A stretch of 64,000 nucleotides of DNA from Mycobacterium sp. (GCA_018882965.1 VEQY01000007.1:1-64000), one strand, 5' to 3'; shown: positions 35,701-43,788, counted from the stretch's first letter. The notes: a model not told the origin generated them from the sequence alone. Made by a program: numbers and translations.

Positions 35701-36235
35701 GGAATACGCGGCGACGCACATGTTCCCGCTGGAACAGATGGCGATCGACCTTCGGTCCTCAGCGACCGCGCCGAACTTCGCCTGGTTCGCCGCGAACGAG
35801 AACTTCAACGGCGAGGGCCCGGTCGACTTCCCCTGGGGTGCATTGCAGTTCGCGCTCAGCCAGTTGGAGACCGGCAACCCCTACAACGTCCCCGCACTCG
35901 ATCAGTTCCTGTCCGAAACGGTGCCGGTGATCCTGAACTCGAACGCCTGGAATGACCCCGCGAGAAAGTCGGCCCTCTTCATCACCTTCGACGAGGACAA
36001 CAACAACACCTCGCTGGGTTTCGGTGACCAGGCCAACCGGGTCGTCATGGTGGTGATCCCGTCACCGGGTGCCGTGGCGGCCGGCATGCGTAGCGGCCCG
36101 TTCCTGGCCACCAACCATTACAACCACTACAGCCTGCTGCGGACGATCGAGGAGGCCCTCAGGCTGCCGCCGCTGACCAACAACGACCGCTACGCGGTCC
36201 CGATGAACGAGTTCTGGGGAAGCGTCCTGGTCTAG
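32741..36235 (+). CDS. Exported fusion of two phosphoesterase domains with a middle beta domain
   Basis: 1164 aa from a GTG overlapping the previous stop. Signal peptide (1-34), then about 180 residues of Ser/Ala/Pro-rich linker. Domain 1 (about 220-510) is a type I phosphodiesterase/alkaline-phosphatase-superfamily unit with HVLLIGVDGINLDAIL, TTLSGPSWTSILAG and LLTTDHGQQPQLGFGHG. Domain 2 (about 640-845) begins NLLVNPGAEAGD and looks like a DUF642-type jelly roll that may bind carbohydrate. Domain 3 (863-1164) is an acid-phosphatase/phospholipase C-like phosphoesterase with HVYMVYMENKGYTDI, LTHPSLPNYY, and FDEDNNNTSLGF. The linker at about 610-640 is Pro/Thr-rich. Secreted; substrates unknown. 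Confidence 0.82.
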   Translation: MSKVKRICVSVAAAGVLAGVGAGASLLTPISASADTETGQAADAPAESAKSGARTSSRESRGPARSTSAATPADPRPAAADSAPRRSTSPAAGQRDNDRSARPADPRPTVGTDSSPTRNSSTRQSTERRPAPAITETGTVSSAAPASTSASVEPASAEAAPAPAVPATPAPEPLTLPPLPVPAAPASPGTAVSGAGSVASTRRRVSAGDAVAQVAADPAHVLLIGVDGINLDAILNDPTNDNFFELMAQGVTGATTMVGHTTLSGPSWTSILAGVWDSKSGVINNIFSPVPYESWPTVFNLLEYHDPNIQTTVVADWGFITDIAAAGGYPADTINFVAQVEGDEDWSKTDAEVTADTVALISATNPTTSSFLFSYLVQVDEASHMHGGSSPEYAQAVSRVNTDLGQILDAVSQWESATGEDWTVLLTTDHGQQPQLGFGHGFQTPAETASFVIADIAGDDANNGKQNLAYSTVDITPTILELFGVPQRSDFDGVPIQSDPTVLESLVAPDDLKQALLAAKAAFGYPDIPENVALTIRTVFGAIPYFLNIGVNAVVDQLQAIVDEQIILVSTLAEVAKIAIQITGDLLVGATQAVAKAVGYLTGAGVIPPTDPPLPPPTTTNQTPRTVLASAVGAQSAVISPNLLVNPGAEAGDPSLSGFSAVTVPGWTLTGTPTVIRYGTPRNLWPIGLSFAMPNLPAFMGFPTAASGSPNGGTQFFGGGDVATATLTQVVDISSAAGAIDLGAVPYTLSGSLGGYLGDPSSASVQVNFLDSNRTYLGADQIGPVGVLDRFFQTGFRQRETTGVLPQGTRYAQVVLTLTDRSPVLIGLAADYNNAYADDLSFTIGADLPAPGAPAPPPSTVGELDHVYMVYMENKGYTDIAGSPLAPFINSLINAYGSATEYHGLTHPSLPNYYPIMGGQDFGLTYNCDRPCIEADTTLVSNIEDAGKSWRGYAQSMPIGAPLESSGDYSTEQLPFPAFNSIGGGDPEYAATHMFPLEQMAIDLRSSATAPNFAWFAANENFNGEGPVDFPWGALQFALSQLETGNPYNVPALDQFLSETVPVILNSNAWNDPARKSALFITFDEDNNNTSLGFGDQANRVVMVVIPSPGAVAAGMRSGPFLATNHYNHYSLLRTIEEALRLPPLTNNDRYAVPMNEFWGSVLV

Positions 36236-36252
36236 TGGCCTTCCCATCCTGA
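36235..36252 (+). other. Five-codon coupling ORF between the phosphoesterase and SDR genes
   Basis: GTG GCC TTC CCA TCC TGA. The GTG shares its first base with the TAG stop of the upstream gene, and the TGA shares its last base with the SDR ATG (TGATG). Confidence 0.35.
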
Positions 36253-37112
36253 TGGCTCACTACGCGGTCACCGGCTCAGCGTCGGGCATGGGTGCGGCGA
36301 CGGCGCGCAAGCTGCGTGCTCTCGGGCACACCGTGGTGGGCGTCGACATCGCCGGAGCCGAGGTCACCGCCGACCTGTCGGCGGTGGAGGGTCGGCGCGC
36401 TGCGGCAACCGGAGTCCTGGTGGCCTGCGACGGCAGGCTCGACGGCGCCGTGCTGGCAGCCGGCGTCGGTCCGACGCCGGGCACCGAACGGGTGATCACC
36501 GAGGTCAACTACCTCGGCGTGGTGGAACTCCTCGACGCCTGGCGCCCCGCCCTCGCCGCGACGGAGCGCGCGAAAGTTGTTGTGTTCTCGAGTAACTCCA
36601 CAACGACCGTGCCCGCAGTGCCCCGCCGCGCTGTCCGCGCCCTGCTCGCCGGTGACAGTGACAGGGCACTGCGGGCCTACCGGATCTTCGGGCGCAATGC
36701 ACCCGCAATGGCGTACGCGGCCTCCAAGATCGCCGTCAGCCGCTGGGTGCGCCGTGAGGCGGTGTCGCAGCAGTGGGCCGGTGCGGGCATCCGGCTCAAT
36801 GCACTGGCACCCGGTGCGATCCGGACACCGATGCTGGAGCGGCAACTCTCCACACCTGCCGAGGCGAGAGCGGTGCGCTCCTTTCCGGTACCGATCGGGG
36901 GATTCGGCGACCCCGATCAGATCGCCGACTGGGCCGTGTTCATGCTCTCCGATGCCGCCGACTTTCTCTGCGGTAGCGTGATTTTCGTCGACGGTGGATC
37001 GGATGCTTTTTTCCGCGCCGACGACTGGCCGGTGGCCGTTCCGGCCCGTCGGTTGCTGTCCTATCTCAGGCGCACCCGACAGTTCAGCAGGACCGAAAGG
37101 AGTCGGCGGTGA
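36252..37112 (+). CDS. Short-chain dehydrogenase/reductase (SDR)
   Basis: 286 aa. The cofactor motif is VTGSASGMGAATA, with VDIAGAEV as the second strand. AAGVGPTPG replaces the usual NNAG. The active site has S in VVFSSNST and YAASK. PGAIRTPMLE and SVIFVDGGSD fit the classical C-terminal family. The amino acids around NNAG are atypical, so activity on a special substrate is possible. It overlaps the next gene by 4 nt. Confidence 0.83.
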   Translation: MAHYAVTGSASGMGAATARKLRALGHTVVGVDIAGAEVTADLSAVEGRRAAATGVLVACDGRLDGAVLAAGVGPTPGTERVITEVNYLGVVELLDAWRPALAATERAKVVVFSSNSTTTVPAVPRRAVRALLAGDSDRALRAYRIFGRNAPAMAYAASKIAVSRWVRREAVSQQWAGAGIRLNALAPGAIRTPMLERQLSTPAEARAVRSFPVPIGGFGDPDQIADWAVFMLSDAADFLCGSVIFVDGGSDAFFRADDWPVAVPARRLLSYLRRTRQFSRTERSRR

Positions 37113-37567
37113 GGCGATGGGTGCGCGTGTTGACCGGACTCAGTGCGCTGCTCATCGCGCTTGTCCCCGCAATGACCGCGTGCGGGGGCCGCTCCGAGCC
37201 GGCTTCGGCCGGACCGCAGACCACCACGATCGAGATCTCCTACGACGATCTGCTCAAGCAGCAGCGGATCAGCCGCAGCGTGAGCCTCACGGTCGGCGAC
37301 ACCCTGCAGATCAGCCTGGGCGCCAATCCCTCCACCGGCTATCAGTGGGCCGAGCAGATGACTATCACTGACGCCAAGGTGCTGACCCAGACCGGGCACG
37401 AGAGCATCGCCGCATCCGAGGGACGTCCGGGTGCCGCGGGCAGCGACGTGTGGGTGCTGCAGGCGATGGGGCCGGGATCGGCGACGGTGAGCACTTCCTA
37501 CAGCCGGCCCTGGGCCGGAGGCGAGCAGGACACCTGGTCGTTCACCGCCGACGTCACGGTACGGTGA
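37109..37567 (+). CDS. Chagasin-type (I42) protease-inhibitor lipoprotein
   Basis: 152 aa from a GTG overlapping the SDR stop. Signal peptide with lipobox MTACGG. The mature part has SLTVGDTLQISLGANPSTGYQW, the NPxTGY loop of chagasins, and later YSRPW, another inhibitor loop, in an Ig-like beta fold. The family inhibits papain-type cysteine proteases. Lipid anchoring places it outside the membrane, where it could act on host or competitor enzymes (inference). Confidence 0.8.
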   Translation: MRRWVRVLTGLSALLIALVPAMTACGGRSEPASAGPQTTTIEISYDDLLKQQRISRSVSLTVGDTLQISLGANPSTGYQWAEQMTITDAKVLTQTGHESIAASEGRPGAAGSDVWVLQAMGPGSATVSTSYSRPWAGGEQDTWSFTADVTVR

Positions 37568-37607
37568 ACCCCGCGAGTCACTCTCGTATCTTCCGTCACT
37601 GCCTGTT

Positions 37608-37613
37608 TAGGCT
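37608..37613 (+). promoter_or_regulatory. Leaderless -10 box TAGGCT of the lipoprotein gene
   Basis: TAGGCT is followed by GGCCGG and then the GTG at 37620. Confidence 0.5.
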
Positions 37614-37619
37614 GGCCGG

Positions 37620-38132
37620 GTGCGTATCTCTCCCGCCGTGCGGACCGGTCTGGCCGCGGTCTGGATCGTCGCTGCCGGCCTGATGGCCGGATGCACCACC
37701 ACGGTCAACGGCGCAGCGGTCTGTTCGGGTTGCGGTGGTATCGAACCGGAATTTCCCCGCCCGACCGCGCGGCCGGGTCCGCCGGCCGGTGCGGAGGTAC
37801 TGCCCCCCAACACCAACGGCTACGTCTACATCGAAACCAGGTCGGGGGCGACCCGCTGCCAGATCTCGGCCGACACCGTGGGGTGCGAGTCGCAGTTCAC
37901 CGACTCGCCGGTCATCGATGGCGAGTACGCGACCGGGGTCGAGGTCTCCTCCAGTGGAAGCAACCGCTGGGTGGTGGGCAACCTCGGCGCCATGCCCACT
38001 ACGACGATCGACTACGCCGTCTATGAGGCGGTCGGCTGGACCATCGAGGCGGACAGCGAGGGCACCCTGTTCACGAACGGCACCACCGGCCATGGCATGT
38101 ACGTAAGCACGGACCAAGTGGAGTTCTTCTAG
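37620..38132 (+). CDS. Lipoprotein of unknown function
   Basis: 170 aa from a leaderless GTG. The signal peptide ends in LMAGC. A CSGCGG motif and a short Pro-rich linker precede a small beta-rich domain with YVYIETRSGATRCQISADTV, VGCESQFTDSP and WVVGNLGAM. The pair of Cys in that domain may form a disulfide. Similar exported domains are common in mycobacteria, but I do not know a function. Confidence 0.7.
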   Translation: MRISPAVRTGLAAVWIVAAGLMAGCTTTVNGAAVCSGCGGIEPEFPRPTARPGPPAGAEVLPPNTNGYVYIETRSGATRCQISADTVGCESQFTDSPVIDGEYATGVEVSSSGSNRWVVGNLGAMPTTTIDYAVYEAVGWTIEADSEGTLFTNGTTGHGMYVSTDQVEFF

Positions 38133-38134
38133 CC

Positions 38135-38140
38135 TAGGCT
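38135..38140 (+). promoter_or_regulatory. Leaderless -10 box TAGGCT of the LLM oxidoreductase gene
   Basis: TAGGCT is followed by GACTGG and then the GTG at 38147. This is the same box and spacing as at 37608. Confidence 0.5.
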
Positions 38141-38146
38141 GACTGG

Positions 38147-39109
38147 GTGGACTTCCGGGTTTTCGTCGAGCCACAGCAGGGCGCGACGTACTTCGAGCAG
38201 CTCGCAGTGGCCAAAGCCGCCGAGCACCTTGGTTTTTCAGCGTTCTTCCGCTCCGATCACTACCTCGCGATGAGCGGCGACGGTCTTCCCGGACCGACCG
38301 ATTCGTGGGTCACCTTGGCCGGCATCGCCCGGGAAACGTCGTCCATACGGCTCGGCACGCTGGTCACGTCAGCGACCTTCCGTCATCCCGGACCGCTGGC
38401 GATATCGGTGGCTCAGGTCGACGCGATGAGCGACGGACGGGTCGAATTCGGGATCGGAGCAGGATGGTTCGGAGCCGAGCATCGTGCGTACGCGATCCCC
38501 TTTCCGGACACCCGCGAACGTTTCGATCGGCTGACCGAGCAGCTTGAGATCATCACCGGAATGTGGGCCACCCCGGCCGGGACGACGTTCGACTACGCCG
38601 GCAGCCAGTACAGCATCAGTGGTTCGCCGGCGCTGCCCAAACCCGCCCAACGACCGCATCCGCCGATCATCATCGGCGGCGGCGGCCCGAAGCGAACCCC
38701 CGCGCTGGCCGCGCGCTACGCGGCCGAGTTCAACCTTGCTTTTCCGACTCTGGATTTCGTTCCGCTGCAGTACGGCCGGGTCCGGGCGGCACTCAGCGAC
38801 GTGGGCCGCGCGGCCGACGACATCGTCTACTCCGCGGCGTTCGTCGTGTGCGCCGGCCGCGACGCGGCACAGATCGCCGCCCGGGCCGATGCGATCGGCC
38901 GCGACGTCGACGAACTTCGCGACAACAGCCCCCTGGTGGGCACGCCGGGCGAGATCGTCGAACGCCTTGAGTCCTTTGTCGCGGCGGGCGTTCAGCGGGT
39001 CTACCTTCAGGTCCTCGACCTCGCTGACCTCGACCACCTCGAACTGTTCGCCACGCAGGTCATCCCCCAGTTCGCCACCCGGCCCCGACCAGAAGGGAAA
39101 CGCCAGTGA
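38147..39109 (+). CDS. LLM-class (F420-type) oxidoreductase
   Basis: 320 aa. Luciferase-like TIM barrel with FFRSDHYLAMSG near the N-terminus, IRLGTLVTSATFRHPGPLA, GRVEFGIGAGWF and PPIIIGGGGPKRTPALAARY. LVGTPGEIVERLESFVAAGV closes the barrel. These motifs match mycobacterial F420-dependent reductases and dehydrogenases of the TIGR03560/03564-like kind. Substrate unknown. The stop overlaps the next gene by 4 nt. Confidence 0.83.
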   Translation: MDFRVFVEPQQGATYFEQLAVAKAAEHLGFSAFFRSDHYLAMSGDGLPGPTDSWVTLAGIARETSSIRLGTLVTSATFRHPGPLAISVAQVDAMSDGRVEFGIGAGWFGAEHRAYAIPFPDTRERFDRLTEQLEIITGMWATPAGTTFDYAGSQYSISGSPALPKPAQRPHPPIIIGGGGPKRTPALAARYAAEFNLAFPTLDFVPLQYGRVRAALSDVGRAADDIVYSAAFVVCAGRDAAQIAARADAIGRDVDELRDNSPLVGTPGEIVERLESFVAAGVQRVYLQVLDLADLDHLELFATQVIPQFATRPRPEGKRQ

Positions 39110-40944
39110 GCAACGCGATCGGGCTCTCGATCGGGACACTGCACTTCGCCGCCGTCCGCGCAGGGGCGCAGCCGCTGACCCGCCAGGCCGTGGTGACACT
39201 GTGGCCCGATCGAGCGGCCGAGGTCGGCGTGCCCTCGGAGAACCCCGAACTCACCCGGCCCGGACTGGTGCTGCGCGGGTTCGTCGACCGGGTCGGCGAC
39301 CCCGCGCCGCTGATCGCCGCCGACGGGTCGGCGCACCGCGGGGAGAACCTGGTGGCCGCCGCACTGGCGGCCATGGTCCGTGCCGTGGAGCCCCGGCCCG
39401 CCGATGCTTCGTCGGCACCGGTGGTCATTGCCGCACCCGCGTTCTGGGGACCGGCCACCGTTGGCGCACTCCGCGGGGCACTACGGGCCGGGATGTCGGC
39501 CGGCGCCACCGGACCGATCATCGTCTCTGACGCCGCTGCCGCCCTGGCAGCGCTGCAGGCCGAGCAGGGTCTGCCGACTCGCGGTGTGATCGCGCTGTGC
39601 GACTTCGGGGCTGCGGGCACCACCATCAGCCTCGCCGAGGCCCGAGAGACCGAAGCCGACCTGGCACCGATCGGGCAGTCGGTGCGTGTGACCGATCTCG
39701 CCGGCGACCGAATCGATCAGGCCCTGTTCAACTCGGTGCTGGCCCGAGTCGAGGGCAGCGGTTTCGACGATCCTTCCGGCACTGCCGCGCAGGGGTCGCT
39801 CAACCTGCTGCACGAGCAGTGCCGGCTGGCCAAAGAACGGCTCTCCGCCGACGCCGCCACCGTCGTGCCCGTTGATCTTCCGGGCCGACGCTCCGATGTC
39901 ACGATCACCCGATCTGAGCTGGAGAGCCTCATCGCCGACCCGCTGGCACGTTTCATCGATGCACTGGCGGATGCGTTGGAGCGCAACAGGATTCCCGCCA
40001 CCAACCTTGCCGCGGTCGCAATCGTCGGCGGCGGGGCGGCGATCCCGGCCATCGGCCGGAAGCTCACGGAGACGCTGCGGGTTCCGCTGCTGACCTATGC
40101 CCGCCCCGAGCTGGCCGCCGCAGCCGGTGCGGCCGTGATCGCCGGACGGGGAGTGGCGCCGGGGGCACCCCCCACGACGGCGGCGCCCGCGGCGGACGCG
40201 CCGACCGGTCTTGCACCCACGGCCTGGGCGGCGGGCGCCGGAGCGGCGGGTCCGGAGGCTCCGGCCTCAGAGACCTACCGCGCGCTGGCCTGGTCCCAGG
40301 ACGATGACGCCGGCGCGGAACCGGAGCCCTACACCGGCCCCGAGTACGAGGAGTTCTCGCCCCAGACGGCGGATTCGCGCCCGACGACCCGGATCGAGGA
40401 CGCCACGGAGTCGGTGGCCGCGCCGCTGCCCTGGTACCGCCGGCCGCCGCTGTTGTTCGGGATCGCCGCCGCGGTCGCGGCGATCGCCGTCGGCGGCCTG
40501 GCGCTGACCCTTGCAAGCACCGATAGCACCCCGACGACCACCACCACCCGGGTCACCAAACCTGGCGAGACCACCCAGACCGAGACCATCACCACCACCG
40601 GTGCCGACGGTCGGCCGACGACGACCATCACCACGTCGGTGACGACTAATCCCACAACCACCACGACCCCGACGACCACCACCACGACACCCACGACGAC
40701 GACCACCACGACCACGACGACGACGACCACCACGACCACGACGACGCCGACGACCACGACGACGACCACGCGGACCACCACCCCGACGACCACCGCGACG
40801 ACTGTCGTGCCGCCGCCCACGACCACGTCGATCCTCACCGGGGTCACCGCGCCGACCACCGAGGAAGTCCTCACCGGGCAGACCCTGCCGACGCTGAAAC
40901 CGGCGCCACCCGAGCCGGAACCGGAAACGGCCGCCGAGGGCTGA
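39106..40944 (+). CDS. Hsp70-like actin-fold membrane protein with Thr/Pro-rich outer tail
   Basis: 612 aa. The first 350 residues follow the Hsp70/actin ATPase pattern: AIGLSIGT, VIAAPAFWG, VSDAAAALAAL, GVIALCDFGAAGTTISL (phosphate 2-like loop), LLHEQCRLAKERLS and VAIVGGGAAIPAIGRKL. Then come an Ala/Pro-rich linker, LPWYRRPPLLFG leading into one transmembrane helix (about 445-467), and a tail that is nearly all Thr with some Pro from ACC/ACG repeats (40640-40810). There is no peptide-binding domain. From memory it resembles the Pro/Thr-rich Rv0312/Rv2264c-type proteins. The ATPase side should be cytoplasmic. Confidence 0.75.
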   Translation: MSNAIGLSIGTLHFAAVRAGAQPLTRQAVVTLWPDRAAEVGVPSENPELTRPGLVLRGFVDRVGDPAPLIAADGSAHRGENLVAAALAAMVRAVEPRPADASSAPVVIAAPAFWGPATVGALRGALRAGMSAGATGPIIVSDAAAALAALQAEQGLPTRGVIALCDFGAAGTTISLAEARETEADLAPIGQSVRVTDLAGDRIDQALFNSVLARVEGSGFDDPSGTAAQGSLNLLHEQCRLAKERLSADAATVVPVDLPGRRSDVTITRSELESLIADPLARFIDALADALERNRIPATNLAAVAIVGGGAAIPAIGRKLTETLRVPLLTYARPELAAAAGAAVIAGRGVAPGAPPTTAAPAADAPTGLAPTAWAAGAGAAGPEAPASETYRALAWSQDDDAGAEPEPYTGPEYEEFSPQTADSRPTTRIEDATESVAAPLPWYRRPPLLFGIAAAVAAIAVGGLALTLASTDSTPTTTTTRVTKPGETTQTETITTTGADGRPTTTITTSVTTNPTTTTTPTTTTTTPTTTTTTTTTTTTTTTTTTPTTTTTTTRTTTPTTTATTVVPPPTTTSILTGVTAPTTEEVLTGQTLPTLKPAPPEPEPETAAEG

Positions 40945-41014
40945 GCGCGGTAAGAATGACGTCCCTGGCCGGAACAAACGCCGGGATGGGACTATGAGAT
41001 CAGGAACATCGAAG

Positions 41015-41028
41015 TTACCCGCCAGTAA
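41015..41028. promoter_or_regulatory. Operator-like palindrome TTACCCGCCAGTAA upstream of etfD
   Basis: Arms TTAC/GTAA (GTTAC/GTAAC one base further out) surround CCGCCA. It lies 45-58 nt before the etfD GTG. The form suits a TetR-family repressor. Confidence 0.55.
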
Positions 41029-41038
41029 CATCATCGGG

Positions 41039-41052
41039 CTACCGGCGGGTAA
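41039..41052. promoter_or_regulatory. Second operator-like palindrome CTACCGGCGGGTAA upstream of etfD
   Basis: It matches the first site at 10 of 14 positions, and its centre lies 24 bp away. TACC/GGTA arms flank GGCG. Together the two sites also form TTACCCGCC/GGCGGGTAA, a 9-bp inverted repeat with a 20-nt loop. Confidence 0.5.
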
Positions 41053-41073
41053 CCAGCACCGAACAGGGGCGCC

Positions 41074-43788
41074 GTGGAGACGCAGATCCTTATCAGGCTG
41101 ATCATCGGGCTTGCCATGACGGCGATCGTGGGGCTGCTCGCCGTCAAGCGGGTGCGCTGGCTGACCACACTGATCCGGTCGGGTCAACCGGTCGCCGACG
41201 AGCGCGGGCGCAAGGACCACCTCGGCGAACGGATCGGTAATCAGATCCGCGAAGTGTTCGGGCAGACCCGGCTGCTGAAGTGGTCGATACCGGGAATCGC
41301 GCACTTCTTCACGATGTGGGGTTTCTTCATCCTTGCCACGGTCTACCTGGAGGCCTACGGCGTGCTGTTCGATCCGAAGTTCCACATTCCGATCGTCGGG
41401 AAGTGGGCCGTCCTGGGCTTCCTGCAGGATTTCTTCGCCGTCGCTGTCCTGCTCGGGATCATCACCTTCGCGATCATCCGGTTGCGCTCCGAACCCAAGG
41501 AATACGGCCGCTCATCAAGGTTCTACGGCTCACACACCGGTGGCGCCTGGCTGATCCTGTTCATGATCTTCAACGTCATCTGGACCTACGCGCTCTTCCG
41601 CGGTGCCGCGGTCAACGTCGGCAACTTTCCCTATGACAAGGCAGCATTCTTCTCCCACGGCGTGGGCTCGCTGCTGGCGCCGCTGGGACTGCACACCAAC
41701 GAGATCATCGAAACCGTCGCGCTGCTGCTGCACCTCGGTGTCGCGCTGGTGTTCCTGCTGATCGTGCTGCACTCCAAGCATCTGCACATCGGTCTGGCGC
41801 CGCTCAACGTCACGTTCAAGCGACTGCCTAACGCGCTGGGTCCGCTCTTGCCGATGGAGTCCAACGGTGCGCTGATCGACTTCGAGGATCCTGCCGAGGA
41901 TGCGGTGTTCGGTCGCGGCAAGATCGAGGATTTCACGTGGAAGGGCTACCTGGACTTCACCACGTGCACCGAGTGCGGCCGATGCCAGTCCCAATGCCCG
42001 GCGTGGAACACCGGCAAGCCGCTCTCGCCCAAGCTCCTCATCATGGATCTGCGCGATCATCTGTTCGCCAAGGCGCCCTACGTCCTGGGCACCAAGAACG
42101 ACGCAGCCGACACCGACGGTGGCCTGGAGATCGGGCCCGACAACCCGCATCACGTGCCGGAGTCCGGTTCCGGCCGGGTGCCGGCCGACTCGCCGTTGCA
42201 GGCCACCCGGCCCCTGGTCGGCACTGCTGAGCAACTCGGCGTGATCGACCCCGACGTGCTGTGGTCGTGCACCTCCTGCGGAGCGTGCGTGGAGCAGTGC
42301 CCGGTGGACATCGAGCACATCGACCACATCGTCGACATGCGCCGCTACCAGGTCATGGTGGAGTCGGAATTCCCCGGCGAGCTCGGCGGGCTCTACAAGA
42401 ACTTGGAGACCAAGGGCAACCCCTGGGGTCAGAACGCCAAGGAGCGGCTCACCTGGATCGACGAGGTGGACTTCGACGTCCCGGTGTACGGCCGCGACGT
42501 CGATTCCTTCGCCGGGTTCGAGTACCTGTTCTGGGTGGGCTGCGCCGGGGCGCTGGACGACCGGGCGAAGAAGACCACCAAAGCGGTCGCCGAGTTGCTC
42601 TCGGCTGCGGGGGTCAAGTTCCTCGTACTCGGCGACGGCGAGACCTGCACCGGGGACTCGGCGCGGCGGTCCGGAAACGAGTTCCTCTTCCAGCAGCTTG
42701 CCGCCCAGAACGTGGCGACGATCAACGACCTCTTCGAGGGCGTGGAGCGGGTCGACCGGAAGGTCGTCGTCACCTGCCCGCATTGCTTCAACGCACTCGG
42801 CCGGGAGTACCCGCAAGTGGGCGGTAACTACACGGTGCTGCACCACACCCAGTTGCTCAATCGTCTGGTGCGCGACAAGAAGCTCATCCCCGTCCAGGGT
42901 CTCAACGGAAACGGCAGCAGCACGATCACCTACCACGACCCGTGCTACCTGGGCCGGCACAACAAGGTGTACGACGCACCGCGGGAGTTGATCGGTGCAG
43001 CCGGTGCCACGCTCACCGAGATGCCCCGCCACGCCGAGCGCGGATTCTGCTGCGGCGCCGGGGGTGCGCGCATGTGGATGGAGGAACACCTCGGCAAGCG
43101 GGTCAACCACGAACGCGTGGACGAGGCGCTGACCCTCGATCCGGAGAAGATCGCGACCGGCTGCCCGTTCTGCCGGGTGATGCTCTCCGACGGGGTGGGG
43201 GATCGCGGTAAAGCCGACGAGGTCGAGGTCGTCGACGTCGCTCAGCTGCTGCTGGGCTCGCTGGACCGCAGCACCATCACGCTTCCGGAGAAGGGTGCCG
43301 CGGCGAAACTCGCAGCAGCAGCGGCGCCTCCGGCCAAACCCGCCGTGGCGCAACCTGAAACCGTCGAGTCCAAGCCTGCGCCCGCTGCGCCGGTTGCCCC
43401 GGTTACCCCGGCCGCCACCGAGGCGCCCGCGGTGAAGGGCCTGGGCATCGCAGCGGGAGCCAAACGACCCGGCGCCACCAAAGCCGAGCCGACGGCGACG
43501 ACGACGGCTAAGACGACGGCTACGGCCACGCCGGAAGCTAGGCCGGAGGCCCAACCGGCCCAGCCCGCCCCGCCGGCCAGAGGCCTGGGCATTGCACCCG
43601 GTGCGAAGCGACCCGGGGCGAAGAAGGCCGCCGAACCGGTCGCCGAACCGGTCGCTGAGTCAGTCGCTGAGCCGCCGACGCCGCCCGCTTCCGCCGAACC
43701 CGAGGGCGGCAACGGTGACGCCCCGGCACCTCCGGTGAAGGGACTGGGCATCGCCAAGGGTGCCCGCCCCCCGGGCAAGCGCACCTGA
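41074..43788 (+). CDS. etfD: EtfD-type membrane Fe-S oxidoreductase
   Basis: 904 aa from a GTG. The N-terminal 250 residues hold about six membrane helices of the NarI-like b-type kind. Two [4Fe-4S] motifs follow, CTECGRCQSQCP and CTSCGACVEQCP, and then two CCG (heterodisulfide-reductase-like) domains with VGCAGALDD and HDPCYLGRHN/GFCCGAGGARMWMEE. This is the layout of Rv0338c, named EtfD, which takes electrons from EtfBA in fatty-acid beta-oxidation to menaquinone. The last 140 residues are an Ala/Pro-rich tail with three copies of a (K/R)GLGIAxGA(K/R)xPG motif, at about 786, 835 and 888. Two palindromes upstream suggest repression by a lipid-sensing regulator. Confidence 0.88.
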   Translation: METQILIRLIIGLAMTAIVGLLAVKRVRWLTTLIRSGQPVADERGRKDHLGERIGNQIREVFGQTRLLKWSIPGIAHFFTMWGFFILATVYLEAYGVLFDPKFHIPIVGKWAVLGFLQDFFAVAVLLGIITFAIIRLRSEPKEYGRSSRFYGSHTGGAWLILFMIFNVIWTYALFRGAAVNVGNFPYDKAAFFSHGVGSLLAPLGLHTNEIIETVALLLHLGVALVFLLIVLHSKHLHIGLAPLNVTFKRLPNALGPLLPMESNGALIDFEDPAEDAVFGRGKIEDFTWKGYLDFTTCTECGRCQSQCPAWNTGKPLSPKLLIMDLRDHLFAKAPYVLGTKNDAADTDGGLEIGPDNPHHVPESGSGRVPADSPLQATRPLVGTAEQLGVIDPDVLWSCTSCGACVEQCPVDIEHIDHIVDMRRYQVMVESEFPGELGGLYKNLETKGNPWGQNAKERLTWIDEVDFDVPVYGRDVDSFAGFEYLFWVGCAGALDDRAKKTTKAVAELLSAAGVKFLVLGDGETCTGDSARRSGNEFLFQQLAAQNVATINDLFEGVERVDRKVVVTCPHCFNALGREYPQVGGNYTVLHHTQLLNRLVRDKKLIPVQGLNGNGSSTITYHDPCYLGRHNKVYDAPRELIGAAGATLTEMPRHAERGFCCGAGGARMWMEEHLGKRVNHERVDEALTLDPEKIATGCPFCRVMLSDGVGDRGKADEVEVVDVAQLLLGSLDRSTITLPEKGAAAKLAAAAAPPAKPAVAQPETVESKPAPAAPVAPVTPAATEAPAVKGLGIAAGAKRPGATKAEPTATTTAKTTATATPEARPEAQPAQPAPPARGLGIAPGAKRPGAKKAAEPVAEPVAESVAEPPTPPASAEPEGGNGDAPAPPVKGLGIAKGARPPGKRT

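Noticed and set aside
40640..40810. ACC/ACG/ACT repeat tract as a CRISPR or non-coding repeat
   Set aside because: It is in frame and encodes the Thr-rich tail of the Hsp70-like protein; there is no repeat-spacer structure.
41530..43554. 674-codon minus-strand open frame
   Set aside because: Shadow of etfD in high-GC DNA. It has no domain pattern and is Arg/Gly/His-rich.
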